This document shows, in pieces, positions 1 through 9,878 of a stretch of DNA of 64,000 nt (its first letter is position 1; each line of letters begins with the position of its first letter). Below the pieces are notes generated by a model, which saw nothing but the letters and a program-made list of their open reading frames with translations, was not told where the DNA came from and did no database searches. Source of the stretch: Pseudomonas agarici (GTDB taxonomy: Bacteria > Pseudomonadota > Gammaproteobacteria > Pseudomonadales > Pseudomonadaceae); NCBI RefSeq assembly GCF_900109755.1, contig NZ_FOAR01000014.1, forward strand, positions 1 through 64,000, in the 5' to 3' direction. The position numbers were made by a program, and so were the translations under genes.

Positions 1-273
1 TTCGATATTGCGCCGGCACTCGGCTTCGAGGCGCCGTGATGAACGGATCCGCTGGAAATAACCGTAGAGGTAAAGTTTTAGCTGATCGGCTGGATCGTAA
101 GAAGGCCGGCCGGTGCTTTTGGGAAGTGCTTTATCAAAGCCTAGTCGCACCAGATCCAGTTTGGAGACGTAAAGGTCGATAACGCGAACGAGGTGATCCT
201 CGGGGATCAACTCTTCCAGCGATACCGGAAACAGGCTGGTCTGGCTGCGGGACTGTCCCTGGATGTAAGCCAT
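1..273 (-). CDS. IS1182-type transposase, N-terminal 91 codons (partial)
   Basis: The first 91 codons of a transposase run off the left edge of the window, open throughout. The protein begins MAYIQGQSRSQ and continues through EELIPEDHLVRV and a GRPSYDPADQLKLYLYGY segment, which is the typical N-terminal region of IS1182-family transposases, ahead of the DDE catalytic domain (not in the window). The start is the ATG at 273-271. There is no free Shine-Dalgarno sequence: the only GGAG lies inside the hairpin at 281-310. Whether the gene is intact beyond the window is unknown. Confidence 0.75.
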   Translation of the reverse strand, partial: MAYIQGQSRSQTSLFPVSLEELIPEDHLVRVIDLYVSKLDLVRLGFDKALPKSTGRPSYDPADQLKLYLYGYFQRIRSSRRLEAECRRNIE

Positions 274-275
274 AA

Positions 276-310
276 CGAAAAATGCTCCGTATCTTTCGAT
301 ACGGAGCATT
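276..310 (-). promoter_or_regulatory. Hairpin plus T-run directly upstream of the transposase start
   Basis: On the minus strand a perfect 12-bp stem (AATGCTCCGTAT with ATACGGAGCATT, 6-nt loop) is followed by a run of T and then, a few bases on, the transposase ATG at 273. It has the form of an intrinsic terminator, and its 3' arm contains the only GGAG that could serve as ribosome binding site. Inference: it blocks transcription entering from outside and also hides the ribosome binding site. Confidence 0.6.
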
Positions 311-395
311 TTCTTCGAGCACTGCGCAGATTGCTAGGTTTTCACACAGTCTGATGAATGGCCGGGCTTTTCGTTTCTCGGACTCGGGCCGTGAA

Positions 396-980
396 TTACT
401 GACCCAGCAATCGACCGATGCTCGGGTCCTTGAAGACCCGGGTCAGCGCGTCGCTCAGCACGTCGCTGATCAGCTTGGTGTTGGTTTCCTCATTGGGCGC
501 CATGCCGAAACGCTGGTTCAGCGAAGCACCGTACTGGCCGCTATAGCGTTGGTTGGCATTGGTCACATCGGAACGGAAATTGGCGCCGATGGTGGCTTCG
601 GTCACATACGTGGAGTCCTTGGGCGACTGATAGGTCAGGTCCGACAAGGTCACGGTCAGGCTGGGTGCATTCATGGCGTTAGGCGTCGGGGTATAGCCCA
701 GCAGGCGCACGGCGGCTTCGGCCTGGGCCTGAAGTTTTGGCACGATATCGGCGCTCTGCACGGTAATAGCACTGGTTTCAGGGTACAGGCCACCACGGGT
801 TCCCAATACCGGCGAACGACGACCATCGACAACCCTTACCACCACTTGCTGACCATGGCCCACCGGCGCGAGCTGGGTGGTGAGCTTGGGTTGCGGGCTA
901 AGCTGCTGGGGGCTGTTGGCACAGCCGACCAAGGTCAGACTGGTCACAGTGATCAAACCGAACAACAGGCGTTGCAACAT
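396..980 (-). CDS. yajG: YajG family lipoprotein
   Basis: A 194-residue predicted outer-membrane lipoprotein of the YajG family, whose role is not known. Residues 1 to about 20 form a lipoprotein signal peptide ending in the lipobox LTLVGC, so the mature protein would start with an acylated cysteine. The family features LGTRGGLYPETSAI and LSDLTYQ are visible further on. I place the start at 980 rather than at upstream in-frame codons because GGAGAG lies 7-8 nt before it and the signal peptide then has normal length. It is a single gene between the IS end and the long leader of mqo. Confidence 0.85.
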   Translation of the reverse strand: MLQRLLFGLITVTSLTLVGCANSPQQLSPQPKLTTQLAPVGHGQQVVVRVVDGRRSPVLGTRGGLYPETSAITVQSADIVPKLQAQAEAAVRLLGYTPTPNAMNAPSLTVTLSDLTYQSPKDSTYVTEATIGANFRSDVTNANQRYSGQYGASLNQRFGMAPNEETNTKLISDVLSDALTRVFKDPSIGRLLGQ

Positions 981-1846
981 GCTCATCTCTCCAAGGACTA
1001 GGCACAATCAGGTCATCAGTATAGCCGTGCGCGGGCGCGGCTAACCAGACATCCGCCTCGCTACCGGGCCGCCTGTCCGCCACCCGCAGGCGACCTCAGC
1101 CGTCGAGCATCTGACCGGCTGACTAATAAAACTCATTTAACAGGATCATTTCTGCGCGATTCTTAGTTACAATCTCCCCCCGATTATAAGGACGTCTCCT
1201 GATCGGGCCTCGCAGCATCGTTAATGCCCTGGCATTAGCTCCCCGCACCGCCCACAGAGAGCCGCCCACACAGATCGAGTGAAATCGGCGGGCTTGCTGT
1301 CATACCTGTAAACCGCCGTTTTTGCCGAATCTGCCAGAGCTGCCCTTGCGCTCGTTCACTGAGCTGTTTGCCCGCACGCCAGCCTCGTTTCCTGGCCGGC
1401 ATTTGCTTCGCGGGCCCGGTGACAGGTTGCAGCAGCCCTTTTTTGAGGTTCACGTCTTCAAAAGAGCGTGAAAAAACGGGTATTCACTACTTCACGAGAG
1501 TGTGGCGAGCAAATGAAAAGTTTTGCGTCTGGAAATGCACCATCAGTGTCCTCAACGACTCAATCACATAGGACCCGATATTCCCGGACAGGTGCTTGAA
1601 GCCTGTCCGCTCACGGATTTGGTTGCACGATCGGATGCTCTCGACCCTAAGTCGAATGGCGGGAGGCTACCTGGAATGCGTTCATACGCACTTCAAACCT
1701 ACCGCCAGCGTCCGCTGAAGTTGCAAAAAATTGCGAAGAATCGAACATGGCGAGCCTGGCCATGAGTGACCCGGAGCTGCTTGAGCCCGGTCAATTCCTG
1801 GCGGCCATGCCGTCAATGTGGTGCTGCAGATTTTGGAGACGCGGTA
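981..1846. other. Long intergenic region between yajG and mqo, no convincing gene
   Basis: About 870 bases hold the divergent promoters of yajG and mqo. Short open frames on both strands (for example 1523-1765 plus) have no recognisable protein character. A 31-codon frame, 1762-1857 plus, overlaps the mqo start in another frame and could be a leader peptide, but nothing else supports it. No clear repeat or RNA gene was seen. Confidence 0.5.
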
Positions 1847-3355
1847 ATGGCGCATAACGAAGCAGTCGATGTGGTCCTGGTTGGGGCTGGCATCATGAGT
1901 GCCACCCTTGCGGTGCTACTCAAAGAGCTCGACCCCGGTATCAAGCTGGAAGTCGTTGAGCTGATGGATTCGGGTGCCGCAGAGAGTTCCAACCCGTGGA
2001 ACAACGCCGGGACTGGCCACGCGGGGCTGTGCGAGCTGAACTACACGCCGCAGGCCACCGACGGTTCCGTCGACATCAAGAAAGCCGTGCACATCAACAC
2101 CCAGTTCGAGGTGTCGAAGCAGCTCTGGGCCTATCTGACACAAAAAAACACCTTCGGCTCGTGCAAAACGTTCATCAGCCCCGTACCGCACTTGAGTTTC
2201 GTCCAAGGCGAGGAAGGTATTGCGTTCCTGAAGAAGCGCTTCGAAGCGCTGCACCAGCACCACGCCTTCGCCGAGATGGAATACACCGAAGACCGGGCGA
2301 AGATGAGCGAATGGATGCCGTTGATGATGCCAGGCCGTCCAGCCGACGAGCCGATTGCCGCGACCCGCGTGATGAACGGCACCGATGTCAACTTCGGCGC
2401 CCTGACCAATCAGCTGCTCAAACACCTGACCAGCGCCCCGGATGCCCAAGTCAAGTACTGCAAGCGCGTGACCGGCCTCAAGCGCAATGGCGCTGGCTGG
2501 ACCGTGAGCATCAAGGACGTGAACACCGGCAACAGCCGTGAAGTCGACGCCAAGTTCGTCTTCCTCGGTGCCGGCGGCGCGGCCCTGCCGTTGCTGCAGG
2601 CTTCGGGCATCGAGGAAAGCAAAGGCTTCGGCGGCTTTCCGGTCAGCGGCCAATGGCTGCGTTGCGACAACCCGGAAGTGGTCAAGCAGCACCAGGCCAA
2701 GGTCTACAGCCAGGCCGCAGTGGGTTCGCCACCGATGTCCGTACCACACCTGGACACCCGGGTGGTGGATGGTAAGAAGTCGCTGTTGTTCGGACCGTAT
2801 GCCGGCTTCACCACCAAGTTCCTCAAGCATGGTTCGCTGATGGACCTGCCGCTGTCGGTACGTGCCGGCAACATCGGCCCGATGCTGGCCGTGGCCCGCG
2901 ACAACATGGAGCTGACCAAGTACCTGATCAGCGAAGTCATGCAGTCGATGGAGCAGCGCCTGGAGTCCCTGCGGCGTTTCTATCCGCAAGCAAAAGCCGA
3001 AGACTGGCGTCTGGAAGTAGCCGGCCAACGGGTGCAGATCATCAAGAAAGACCCGAAGAAAGGCGGCGTGCTGCAATTCGGCACCGAACTGGTCACCGCC
3101 AAGGACGGCTCATTGGCCGCCCTGCTCGGGGCATCGCCGGGGGCTTCGGTCACCGTGTCGATCATGTTGGAACTGATCGAACGCTGTTTCCCGGAAAAAG
3201 CCAGTGGCGAATGGCTGGCCAAACTCCAGGAGATCTTCCCGGCGCGGGAAAAAGCCCTCGAAACCGACGCGGCGCTGTACCGCAAGATCAACACCCAGAA
3301 CAACATCAGCCTTGAGCTGGTGGAGCCAAGCAGCGAGACCGAAAGCTACGCCTGA
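1847..3355 (+). CDS. mqo: Malate:quinone oxidoreductase
   Basis: FAD-dependent, membrane-associated enzyme that oxidises malate to oxaloacetate and passes electrons to the quinone pool (EC 1.1.5.4); in pseudomonads it carries much of the TCA-cycle malate oxidation. The 502-residue protein matches the family length. The N-terminal dinucleotide-binding motif [10 protein letters not shown] is at about residues 11-20, followed by the family signature [20 protein letters not shown]. The open frame extends upstream to 1766, but I choose the ATG at 1847 because GGAG lies 8 nt before it and the protein then starts [13 protein letters not shown] as usual. The downstream neighbour is convergent, so mqo is probably monocistronic. 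Confidence 0.95.
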   Translation: MAHNEAVDVVLVGAGIMSATLAVLLKELDPGIKLEVVELMDSGAAESSNPWNNAGTGHAGLCELNYTPQATDGSVDIKKAVHINTQFEVSKQLWAYLTQKNTFGSCKTFISPVPHLSFVQGEEGIAFLKKRFEALHQHHAFAEMEYTEDRAKMSEWMPLMMPGRPADEPIAATRVMNGTDVNFGALTNQLLKHLTSAPDAQVKYCKRVTGLKRNGAGWTVSIKDVNTGNSREVDAKFVFLGAGGAALPLLQASGIEESKGFGGFPVSGQWLRCDNPEVVKQHQAKVYSQAAVGSPPMSVPHLDTRVVDGKKSLLFGPYAGFTTKFLKHGSLMDLPLSVRAGNIGPMLAVARDNMELTKYLISEVMQSMEQRLESLRRFYPQAKAEDWRLEVAGQRVQIIKKDPKKGGVLQFGTELVTAKDGSLAALLGASPGASVTVSIMLELIERCFPEKASGEWLAKLQEIFPAREKALETDAALYRKINTQNNISLELVEPSSETESYA

Positions 3356-3370
3356 GGTCATCGCGAATAA

Positions 3371-3414
3371 AAACCCTGGGATCGTTGCTTGCCACGCGGG
3401 CCAGCAACGATCCC
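3371..3414 (-). terminator. Hairpin between convergent mqo and PA4642-family gene
   Basis: A perfect 12-bp stem (GGGATCGTTGCT at 3378-3389 with AGCAACGATCCC at 3403-3414). On the minus strand it is followed by AGGGTTTTTATT, the form of an intrinsic terminator for the gene at 3470-3757. It may also stop or stabilise mqo transcripts arriving from the other side. Confidence 0.7.
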
Positions 3415-3469
3415 ACCGGTGATGCGTTCACTCGGCCCTATAGGGCCTGCTCAGTGCTTACCACCCGAC

Positions 3470-3757
3470 TCAACCGCGAGCGTTGTTGATCAGGTCGATG
3501 TAGCCGGGAGCGTTGCGTTGGTCCTGGATCAGCGCAACGAAGTCCCGGCCATGCTCATCCTGACCGTCAAGGTCATAACCGGCTTCCTTGAAGAACACCA
3601 GGAAACGCTCGAAATCGTCGATCCGCAGGCCCCGATAGGCCTTGATCAGCTTGTGCAGGGACGGCGAAGTCGCATCGACCGGCTCGAAGTCGAGGAACAA
3701 CTTGATCTGCGCGTCGCCGATCTCGTCACCAATCACCTGTTTCTTATCTTTGCGCAT
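3470..3757 (-). CDS. PA4642 family small protein of unknown function
   Basis: A 95-residue acidic soluble protein without signal peptide or membrane segment, starting [15 protein letters not shown]. It matches my recollection of the conserved pseudomonad PA4642 family, which also sits beside mqo in P. aeruginosa. The C-terminal half ([19 protein letters not shown]...) suggests a small helical domain. The gene converges on mqo and is divergent from glsA. No function can be assigned from sequence. Confidence 0.8.
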   Translation of the reverse strand: MRKDKKQVIGDEIGDAQIKLFLDFEPVDATSPSLHKLIKAYRGLRIDDFERFLVFFKEAGYDLDGQDEHGRDFVALIQDQRNAPGYIDLINNARG

Positions 3758-3983
3758 TACCGGCTCCAGCCACAGACATTACACGGGCGGGCAGTTTACC
3801 CCCGCATCTGCTCCGCTCTCAACGAGTACGCACCGATCCGGTCGGCAGATCGGCCCGCAGATGTCCGTTGGCGTAGAGATCCCAAGCGCTTCTTCGACCA
3901 CAAAAACTGTGCTTCCAACCCGGTGTCCGGCGTCTAGCAGCATGGAGTCCTGCAACCCGCGGGAAGTGACTGCGAGCCCGAGC

Positions 3984-4892
3984 ATGCAAGCACTGTTGAG
4001 CGAAATTCTAGATGAAGTCCGGCCAATGATCGGCCAGGGCAAGGTAGCTAATTACATTCCGGCGCTGGCCGATGTACCGGGCAATCAGCTGGGTATTGCC
4101 GTGTACAGCAACGACGGCGAGATGTTCTGCGCTGGCGATGCGCTGATACCCTTCTCGATCCAGAGTATTTCCAAGGTGTTCAGCCTGGTACAGGCGATCA
4201 ACCATTCCGGCGAGGCCATCTGGCAACGCTTGGGCCATGAGCCCTCGGGGCAGCCGTTCAACTCGCTGGTACAGTTGGAATTCGAACGCGGGAAACCGCG
4301 CAATCCATTCATCAATGCCGGGGCGCTGGTGATCTGCGACATCAACCAGTCGCGCTTCGCCGCTCCGGCGCTGTCGATGCGGGACTTTGTCCGGCGGTTG
4401 TCCGGCAATATGCAGGTGATGGTCGACGGCAAGGTGGCCGACTCGGAGTACCAGCACCGCGCACGCAATGCCGCCATGGCCTACCTGATGCAATCGTTCG
4501 GCAACTTTCACAACGATGTGGAAGCGGTACTGCATAGCTATTTCAGCCACTGTGCGCTGCGCATGAACTGCATCGACCTGGCCCGAGCCTTCTGTTTCCT
4601 GGCCAACGATGGTTTCTGCAAGCACAGCGGCGAACGGATCCTGACACCGCGCCAGACCCAGCAGGTCAACTCGATCATGGCCACCAGCGGGCTGTACGAC
4701 GAGGCCGGCAACTTCGCCTATCGGGTCGGCCTGCCAGGCAAGAGCGGTGTGGGTGGCGGGATCGTTGCCGTGGTGCCGGGACAGTTCGCCGTGTGCGTCT
4801 GGGCACCGGAGCTGAATGCCGCCGGCAATTCACTGGTGGGCATGGCGGCGCTGGAACTGCTGAGTCAGCGGATTGGCTGGTCGGTGTTCTGA
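3984..4892 (+). CDS. glsA: Glutaminase A
   Basis: Serine-dependent glutaminase of the beta-lactamase-like fold, hydrolysing glutamine to glutamate and ammonia (EC 3.5.1.2). The 302-residue protein has the catalytic SxxK motif as SISK (Ser61, Lys64), the family segments NPFINAGAL and NAAMAYL, and the glycine-rich [11 protein letters not shown] near the C terminus. Length and motifs are those of an intact enzyme. The ATG at 3984 gives the usual N terminus ([14 protein letters not shown]); no strong ribosome binding site precedes it, so the start is slightly uncertain. The next gene is convergent. Confidence 0.93.
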   Translation: MQALLSEILDEVRPMIGQGKVANYIPALADVPGNQLGIAVYSNDGEMFCAGDALIPFSIQSISKVFSLVQAINHSGEAIWQRLGHEPSGQPFNSLVQLEFERGKPRNPFINAGALVICDINQSRFAAPALSMRDFVRRLSGNMQVMVDGKVADSEYQHRARNAAMAYLMQSFGNFHNDVEAVLHSYFSHCALRMNCIDLARAFCFLANDGFCKHSGERILTPRQTQQVNSIMATSGLYDEAGNFAYRVGLPGKSGVGGGIVAVVPGQFAVCVWAPELNAAGNSLVGMAALELLSQRIGWSVF

Positions 4893-5056
4893 TCCGCGAA
4901 GGGGGAATGTCTCACAGGCCACCGTGCAGCTCCCCCGATGGGTGCTCATGGTCGCCGACTCGCTGGGTACGCGAAGCACGCTGCACTGGCTTTCCTTATC
5001 ACTCGGCTGAACGGATGAGCCCGTAGCGTGGCTCAACCGGATTGTACGATCACAGT

Positions 5057-6790
5057 CTATGCATGGGCCGGTTCTTGAGACACCAGCTGTCCTCGCTCTA
5101 TGCGCAAATGCCGAGTATGGAATTTGTTCAAACTGCTGCGATGGCCGACGCTGACGATCCCGATGCCGGGAATCTGCTCGATCAGGGCCTCGTAGAGATC
5201 GGCTTCATCCTCTTCGTCCATGGCCGAGGTCGCTTCATCCATGAACAACCATTGCGGTGCGTACAACAGGGCACGGGCGAAGGCCAGGCGTTGCTGCTCG
5301 CCCGGAGACAGCATGCGCTGCCAGTGGTTACTCTCGTCCAGGCGCGCAACCAAGTGATGCAAGCGACAAGTTTCCAAAACCTGGACATAGCGCTCTTGCG
5401 CATAGGCATCGCCCGCCTGTGGATAACTCAGTGCCTCACGCAGGCTACCAATGGGCAGGTAGGGCTTCTGCGGCAAAAACAGGTAGCGTCGGGCGGGTAG
5501 GCGAATACTCCCATGGCCCTGCGGCCAGAGGTTGCCCATGGCGCGGAACAAGGTACTTTTACCGCTGCCAGACCGACCGGCCAGCATCAGGCGCTCACCT
5601 GCCGCGACGGCCATATTGGCGCCATTCAACAGTGTACGGTCATTGTTCAACTGCAGATCGAGGTTGCGCACCTTCAACTCGTCGCCCTCGCTTTGTACAT
5701 CGATGGTCTGGACACGGTCCTCGTTGTCGCCCATGGCCTGACGAAAGCTCAACAGACGATCGCATGTCGCACGCCACGCGGCCAGATCCGAATACGCCGT
5801 GATGAACCAACTGAAATTTTCCTGCACATTGCCAAACGCAGAGTTTATCTGCATCAATTCGCCCAGTTGGATCTTGCCGGCAAAGTAACGCGGGGCGGCC
5901 ACGATAAAGGGAAAGATTGTGGCAATCTGGCCATAGCCCGCCGTGAAAAAAGTCAGGCGCTTGGAAACGCGCATGATGTCCCAGAAGTTGTGCCAGACCT
6001 TGCCAAAACGAGCGCTCAAGCGTTGATTTTCGTTCGACTCACCATTGAACAACGCAATACTCTCGGCGTTCTCACGAACCCGGATCATGGAGAAACGCAG
6101 ATCGGCCTCAAAACGTTGCTGGCGATTGTTCAAGCCAATCAGACGATGACCGATCCGGTGAGTCAGCCAACTGCCCACCGCGGCATAGAGCAAGGCACAC
6201 CAGAACATGTAGCCGGGAATGGTGATGCCCAAGACTTCGATGCTGCCTGAGACACCCCACAGGATGATCGAGAACGACACCAGGCTGACCACGGTGCGGA
6301 TCAGGCCCAAGCCCAGGCTCAAGGTGTTGGAGGTGAAGCTATTGAGGTCTTCGGAAATCCGCTGGTCAGGGTTATCGGTGTAGCCGCCCTGTTCCAACTG
6401 GTAGTAGTTCTTGTGACCGAGCCAGCGCTTGAAATGTTGCTCGGTCAGCCAGTTACGCCAACGGATCGTCAGCATCTGAGTCAGGTACAGTCGGTAGACC
6501 GCACCGAGAATCGCCGCCGCGGCGATACCACAAAAATACAGGATCAGCCGCCAGAAGGCGCTCTCGTCCTTCTGTTGCAAGGCGTCGTAGAAATCCTTGT
6601 ACCAGCTGTTGATCCAGACCGAAATCGCGACGCTGAACAACGAAAGACCAATGACCGCCAGCAACAATAACCAGGCCTTGCCCTTCTCTTCACTGCGCCA
6701 ATAAGGCGTTGTCATGTGCCAGACCCGGCGAAAAAACTGTCCCTGCACGGCATCGTTGACCGCGCAATACTCGGCGTTCTTCTCAGTCAT
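5057..6790 (-). CDS. ABC transporter, fused permease/ATPase, YddA/SbmA-like
   Basis: A 577-residue half-transporter. Residues 1 to about 340 carry the membrane domain of the ABC_membrane_2 (SbmA/BacA) type with several hydrophobic segments. Residues about 370-577 form the nucleotide-binding domain with Walker A (GRSGSGKST), signature LSPGEQQR and Walker B ending LFMDEATSAMDE. The family includes E. coli YddA and peptide, long-chain or vitamin B12 transporters; the substrate is not predictable here. It would act as a homodimer in the inner membrane. It is convergent with glsA and upstream of, but separate from, roxSR. Confidence 0.9.
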   Translation of the reverse strand: MTEKNAEYCAVNDAVQGQFFRRVWHMTTPYWRSEEKGKAWLLLLAVIGLSLFSVAISVWINSWYKDFYDALQQKDESAFWRLILYFCGIAAAAILGAVYRLYLTQMLTIRWRNWLTEQHFKRWLGHKNYYQLEQGGYTDNPDQRISEDLNSFTSNTLSLGLGLIRTVVSLVSFSIILWGVSGSIEVLGITIPGYMFWCALLYAAVGSWLTHRIGHRLIGLNNRQQRFEADLRFSMIRVRENAESIALFNGESNENQRLSARFGKVWHNFWDIMRVSKRLTFFTAGYGQIATIFPFIVAAPRYFAGKIQLGELMQINSAFGNVQENFSWFITAYSDLAAWRATCDRLLSFRQAMGDNEDRVQTIDVQSEGDELKVRNLDLQLNNDRTLLNGANMAVAAGERLMLAGRSGSGKSTLFRAMGNLWPQGHGSIRLPARRYLFLPQKPYLPIGSLREALSYPQAGDAYAQERYVQVLETCRLHHLVARLDESNHWQRMLSPGEQQRLAFARALLYAPQWLFMDEATSAMDEEDEADLYEALIEQIPGIGIVSVGHRSSLNKFHTRHLRIERGQLVSQEPAHA

Positions 6791-6876
6791 TGTTCAGGCT
6801 CGATTAGCGTAAGAAAATTTATTGGCCGATCATAGAGGATTCGCACAGGCGATAATGCAGGCGAAGAACGATTCGT

Positions 6877-7437
6877 TCAGCGCCGCACTGGCCGCTTCTG
6901 CAATTTGCGCTGCAAGGTCCGCCGATGCATGCCCAAGGCACGGGCCGTCGCAGAGATATTGCCCTCGTGCTCGGTCAACACGCGCTGGATGTGTTCCCAC
7001 TGCAGGCGGTCCACCGACATCGGGTTTTCCGGCACCAGGGTATCGAGGTCGGCGTGCTCGGAGAGCAAGGCCGCCAGCACATCGTCGGCGTCCGCTGGCT
7101 TGCACAGGTAGTTGCAAGCGCCGCGCTTGATCGCCTCCACCGCCGTGGCGATGCTGGAATAGCCCGTGAGGATCAGCACGCGCATCTCCGGATCGAGCTC
7201 AAGCAGCTTGGGCAACAGCACCAGACCGGAGTCGCCGTCCATCTTCAGGTCTAACGCGGCGTAGTCCGGCAGGTCCTGCTGGGCCAGGATCAGGCCTTCT
7301 TCGGCGGAGCCGGCGGTGCTGACACGAAAACCGCGCCGGCTCATGGCCCGCGCCATCACACGGGTAAAAGTGGCGTCGTCGTCCACCAGCAACAGATGCG
7401 GCAGTTCTTCGCCTTCGACTGGGATCTCGTCATTCAT
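6877..7437 (-). CDS. roxR: Redox response regulator RoxR (RegA/PrrA/ActR family)
   Basis: A 186-residue response regulator. The receiver domain (about 13-130) has the acidic pocket at DDD 19-21, the phosphoacceptor Asp63 (ALDLKMDG), Thr91 and Lys113 (CKPAD). The C terminus (about 145-186) is a Fis-type helix-turn-helix with GNISATARALGMHRRTLQRKLQKR, as in RegA/PrrA. In P. aeruginosa and P. putida RoxR controls respiratory genes, including the cyanide-insensitive oxidase; that role here is inferred from family and linkage. Its ATG overlaps the roxS stop by 4 nt, so the pair is translationally coupled with the sensor first. Confidence 0.93.
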   Translation of the reverse strand: MNDEIPVEGEELPHLLLVDDDATFTRVMARAMSRRGFRVSTAGSAEEGLILAQQDLPDYAALDLKMDGDSGLVLLPKLLELDPEMRVLILTGYSSIATAVEAIKRGACNYLCKPADADDVLAALLSEHADLDTLVPENPMSVDRLQWEHIQRVLTEHEGNISATARALGMHRRTLQRKLQKRPVRR

Positions 7438-8693
7438 GCTTCGTCTCCTCGGGCGACACGAGGCAGGCGCAGCTCGGTGAGCGTGCCGCCTTCCTCATGA
7501 CTGTAGAGTTTCACCGAGCCGCCGGCGCGTGTCACGCTGGCCTTGCTCAAGAACAGGCCCAGGCCGAAACCTTTGCCCTTGGTGGTAAAGAACGGTTTGC
7601 CGATCTGCTCGGCGATGGCCAACGGCACTCCGGCACCGTGGTCGCGAATACTGATGGTGAGGTTTTCCTCGTCCCAATCGAGCTGTACTTCCAGGCCCTC
7701 GGAACAGGCATCGGCGGCGTTGTTCAACAGATTGAGCAGAGCCTGGGTCAAATCCGGTGGCGGCGCCAGGCGCGGCACTTCGCCCTGCCCCAGGAGCTGA
7801 AAACGATAACTGGCCTCCGGGCGCATCAGGTGCCAACGGTTCAGCGCTTCGTCGAGCCAGACCGTGACATCCTGCATCTCCACCGCCAGCCGGCGATTGG
7901 CTTCCGCGGCCCGCACCAGTTGCTGCAGGGTCTCCTTGCACAGCTTGACCTGATCCTGGAGCACACTCAGATCGTCCTGCAACGCCGGGTCCGAATGGTC
8001 CTGGCGCATCTCCTTGAGCAACACGCTCATGGTCGCCAGTGGCGTGCCCAATTCATGGGCGGCCCCGGCGGCCTGGGTCGCCACGGCCAACAGTTGCTGG
8101 TCACGCAGGCCTTCTTCACGACGCAACGCACGCAGCTCTTCCTGGCGACGCAATTCCTCGGCCATCTTCGCGGCAAAAAAGGTGATGACCGCCGCCGCCA
8201 GGGCGAAGCTCAGCCACATGCCATAGATCTGTAGATTTTCCCGGGAGATCGGAAAGGTTTCCAGCGGGTAGAACTGCACCAGCAGCAAGGTGTACAGAAC
8301 CAGTGCAATACCGGAGAGGGCTACCGAATAACGCCAGGACAACGTCACGGCGGCAATGGTCAGCGGCACCAGATAATAGGAGACGAAAGGGTTGGTCGAG
8401 CCACCGGAGAAATACAACAGGGCGCTGTGGATAAACAGGTCACAGGCTAGCTGTACGGCGTATTCAAGCTCGGTGACCGGCCAGGTCGTGCGCAGGCGCA
8501 CCACGGTGAAAGCACAGAGCACTATGGAGCAGACCAGCGTGGTTGCCAGTTGCAGCCAGGGCAGCGGCAACAGATCGAACCCGTAGGCGATACCGACCGA
8601 ACCGGCCTGGGCGGCCAGCACCAGAATGCGGATGAACGTCAGGCGCCACAGGTTCTGGCGAGTCGCGGACAACAATGGAAAGGGGGTGAGCAT
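7434..8693 (-). CDS. roxS: Redox sensor histidine kinase RoxS (RegB/PrrB family)
   Basis: A 419-residue inner-membrane sensor. Residues about 15-175 contain six hydrophobic segments and the conserved quinone-sensing heptapeptide GGSTNPF (97-103) of RegB/PrrB. The dimerisation/phosphorylation box GAAHELGTPLA carries His213, and the ATPase domain shows the N, G1 (DHGAGVP) and G2 (GKGFGLGLFL) boxes. The open frame extends upstream, but the ATG at 8693 is preceded by AGGAG at proper spacing and gives the normal N terminus. It phosphorylates RoxR in response to respiratory redox state (family knowledge). Confidence 0.93.
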   Translation of the reverse strand: MLTPFPLLSATRQNLWRLTFIRILVLAAQAGSVGIAYGFDLLPLPWLQLATTLVCSIVLCAFTVVRLRTTWPVTELEYAVQLACDLFIHSALLYFSGGSTNPFVSYYLVPLTIAAVTLSWRYSVALSGIALVLYTLLLVQFYPLETFPISRENLQIYGMWLSFALAAAVITFFAAKMAEELRRQEELRALRREEGLRDQQLLAVATQAAGAAHELGTPLATMSVLLKEMRQDHSDPALQDDLSVLQDQVKLCKETLQQLVRAAEANRRLAVEMQDVTVWLDEALNRWHLMRPEASYRFQLLGQGEVPRLAPPPDLTQALLNLLNNAADACSEGLEVQLDWDEENLTISIRDHGAGVPLAIAEQIGKPFFTTKGKGFGLGLFLSKASVTRAGGSVKLYSHEEGGTLTELRLPRVARGDEA

Positions 8694-9211
8694 GAGCTCT
8701 CCTGATGAGCGCTCCAGGTGGATCGCCACGAGTATAACCAAGCCGGGGGCGGACAGGCCAATGTGCGGCAAACCGCCACAGTTGGCAAATCTCGTCGTGG
8801 GTAAAGATGCACAATGGCAAGGGGGGTTGTGCCGATGCCATTGGGTTGGAAATTCGAAACCAAACGCGATCGTGCGGCGAGTGGGCTTGCCCACGCTGGG
8901 GCGCGAAGCGTCCCTAAAGCCAGTGAGTGCAATGTATCAACTAGAACGAGGTGTCTGGTTTTTCGGCTGTTTCACAGCCCGATCGAATGTATGCGTCTGG
9001 CGAAGTCATCTAGCAGGTAAATTTTTAGACGTCCGACGTGGGTATCTCGACTCTGTGTCGCACTGCCTGAACCACAGGGGAGCGGGAATCATCTAGCACA
9101 GGCCTTTCGACTGCCGCTGCCTTAAAGGGTTGGATCCCTTGAAATCACTTTTGACAGAGCATGGCACAAAGCCTAGCTTTCCCAATTCTCCCCCGAACGC
9201 AGGAGCGATGA
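8694..9211. other. Intergenic region at the left edge of the accessory island
   Basis: About 520 bases separate roxS from the toxin remnant. It holds the roxSR promoter side and the REP-like doublet described separately at 8871-8985. Beyond that I see no supported gene; short frames have no protein character. Confidence 0.5.
8871..8985. repeat. Degenerate Pseudomonas REP doublet
   Basis: Two inverted REP-like units resembling the common P. fluorescens-group element: GCGAGTGGGCTTGCCCACGC with GGGGCGCGAAGCGTCCC, then a spacer, then GAGGTGTCTGGTTTTT and CGGCTGTTTCACAGCC. Such doublets are mobilised by RAYT-type transposases and sit between genes. The units have drifted, so this copy is old. Confidence 0.6.
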
Positions 9212-9867
9212 ATGCCTTTATGGACAAGAATCCCCAGTTGGCTCGATATCGAGGCTTATGCCGAACGTCTATTTCGTCAGGGCGGCCTAGGGGAACGCGA
9301 AAGGGGCACAAATCCTCTCAGCCCACCCAGCTCCACAAATTTACCTAGTCTCGATCTGATCTATCGCCGAGTCAGATGTGTCCGTCAAGCGTGTGATTTG
9401 GGCGAAAAAGAGGCCGCCAGCAGCATCCTGAAGCGCTTTTCTGACCTTGATATTCGAAGCATTCTTGATGAGAGCTGAATCGGCTGACGGTTGAGGAATA
9501 CTTAGAAAATATAGCTAACCCCGGTAAACGCGATGCTATGGCGGCGAAGAAAGCCCGTAAGGATCTAAAAGATACTTTGCAAGAACGGTTTCAAAGGCAA
9601 TTTCAAAAAGAGATGAGCCCTCTAGACGCTGAAGAGGCCGCAATCAAAGAGGCCGCGAGAACCATGTCAAGTCTTGCTGGGTTGCACAATTCTGACCTAA
9701 CAGTTGGCGGGAAGGACATCATCGCGGATTTCGGGGACAGGCAAGTCAACTCCAGCATTGGGCCACAGTAGCGACCCAAAATCCAAAATCTAAAAACTGC
9801 TGCCGAGAAAGTGCCAGAATCCCTGCGAGATTCAACTTTCCTCAACGTGAAATTACATAAGTGCTGA
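9212..9867 (+). pseudogene. Ntox15-type (Tde1-like) DNase toxin gene, decayed
   Basis: The stretch 9472-9867 encodes a polymorphic-toxin type 15 domain: RLTVEEYLEN, then the catalytic HxxD motif as His-Asn-Ser-Asp (His codon 9685, Asp codon 9694), then GGKDIIADFGDRQVNSSIGPQ. An in-frame TAG at 9769 stands where the family usually has Trp; the same frame then continues with the expected C terminus (AAEKVP...NVKLHKC) to TGA at 9865. The 88-codon frame at 9212-9478 has a good ribosome site (AGGAG) and ends at the domain's start in another frame; removing one AG from GAGAG near 9470-9475 would fuse the two. Ntox15 proteins are nucleases, including T6SS effectors. As it stands the gene should be dead. 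Confidence 0.7.
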
Positions 9868-9878
9868 AGGAGGTATCC

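Larger units (their letters stand above)
1..350 (-). mobile_element. End of an IS1182-type insertion sequence, cut by the window edge
   Basis: The transposase start region and its leader lie here, reading leftward out of the window. The outer end is probably near 340-350, where the sequence CACACAGT meets ordinary chromosomal sequence next to yajG. Only one end is in the window, so the terminal inverted repeat and target duplication cannot be confirmed. Confidence 0.6.

Noticed and set aside
1762..1857. 31-codon frame overlapping the mqo start, as a leader peptide
   Set aside because: No ribosome site stands out and the peptide has no regulatory codon pattern; chance is likely.
1916..3076. 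Long open frame (386 codons) on the minus strand opposite mqo
   Set aside because: It is the antisense of a well-supported gene; GC-rich third positions keep such frames open. No domain is recognisable.
9130..9348. Plus-strand frame of 72 codons before the toxin remnant
   Set aside because: It overlaps the better-supported frame starting at 9212, which has AGGAG before it; no protein character.
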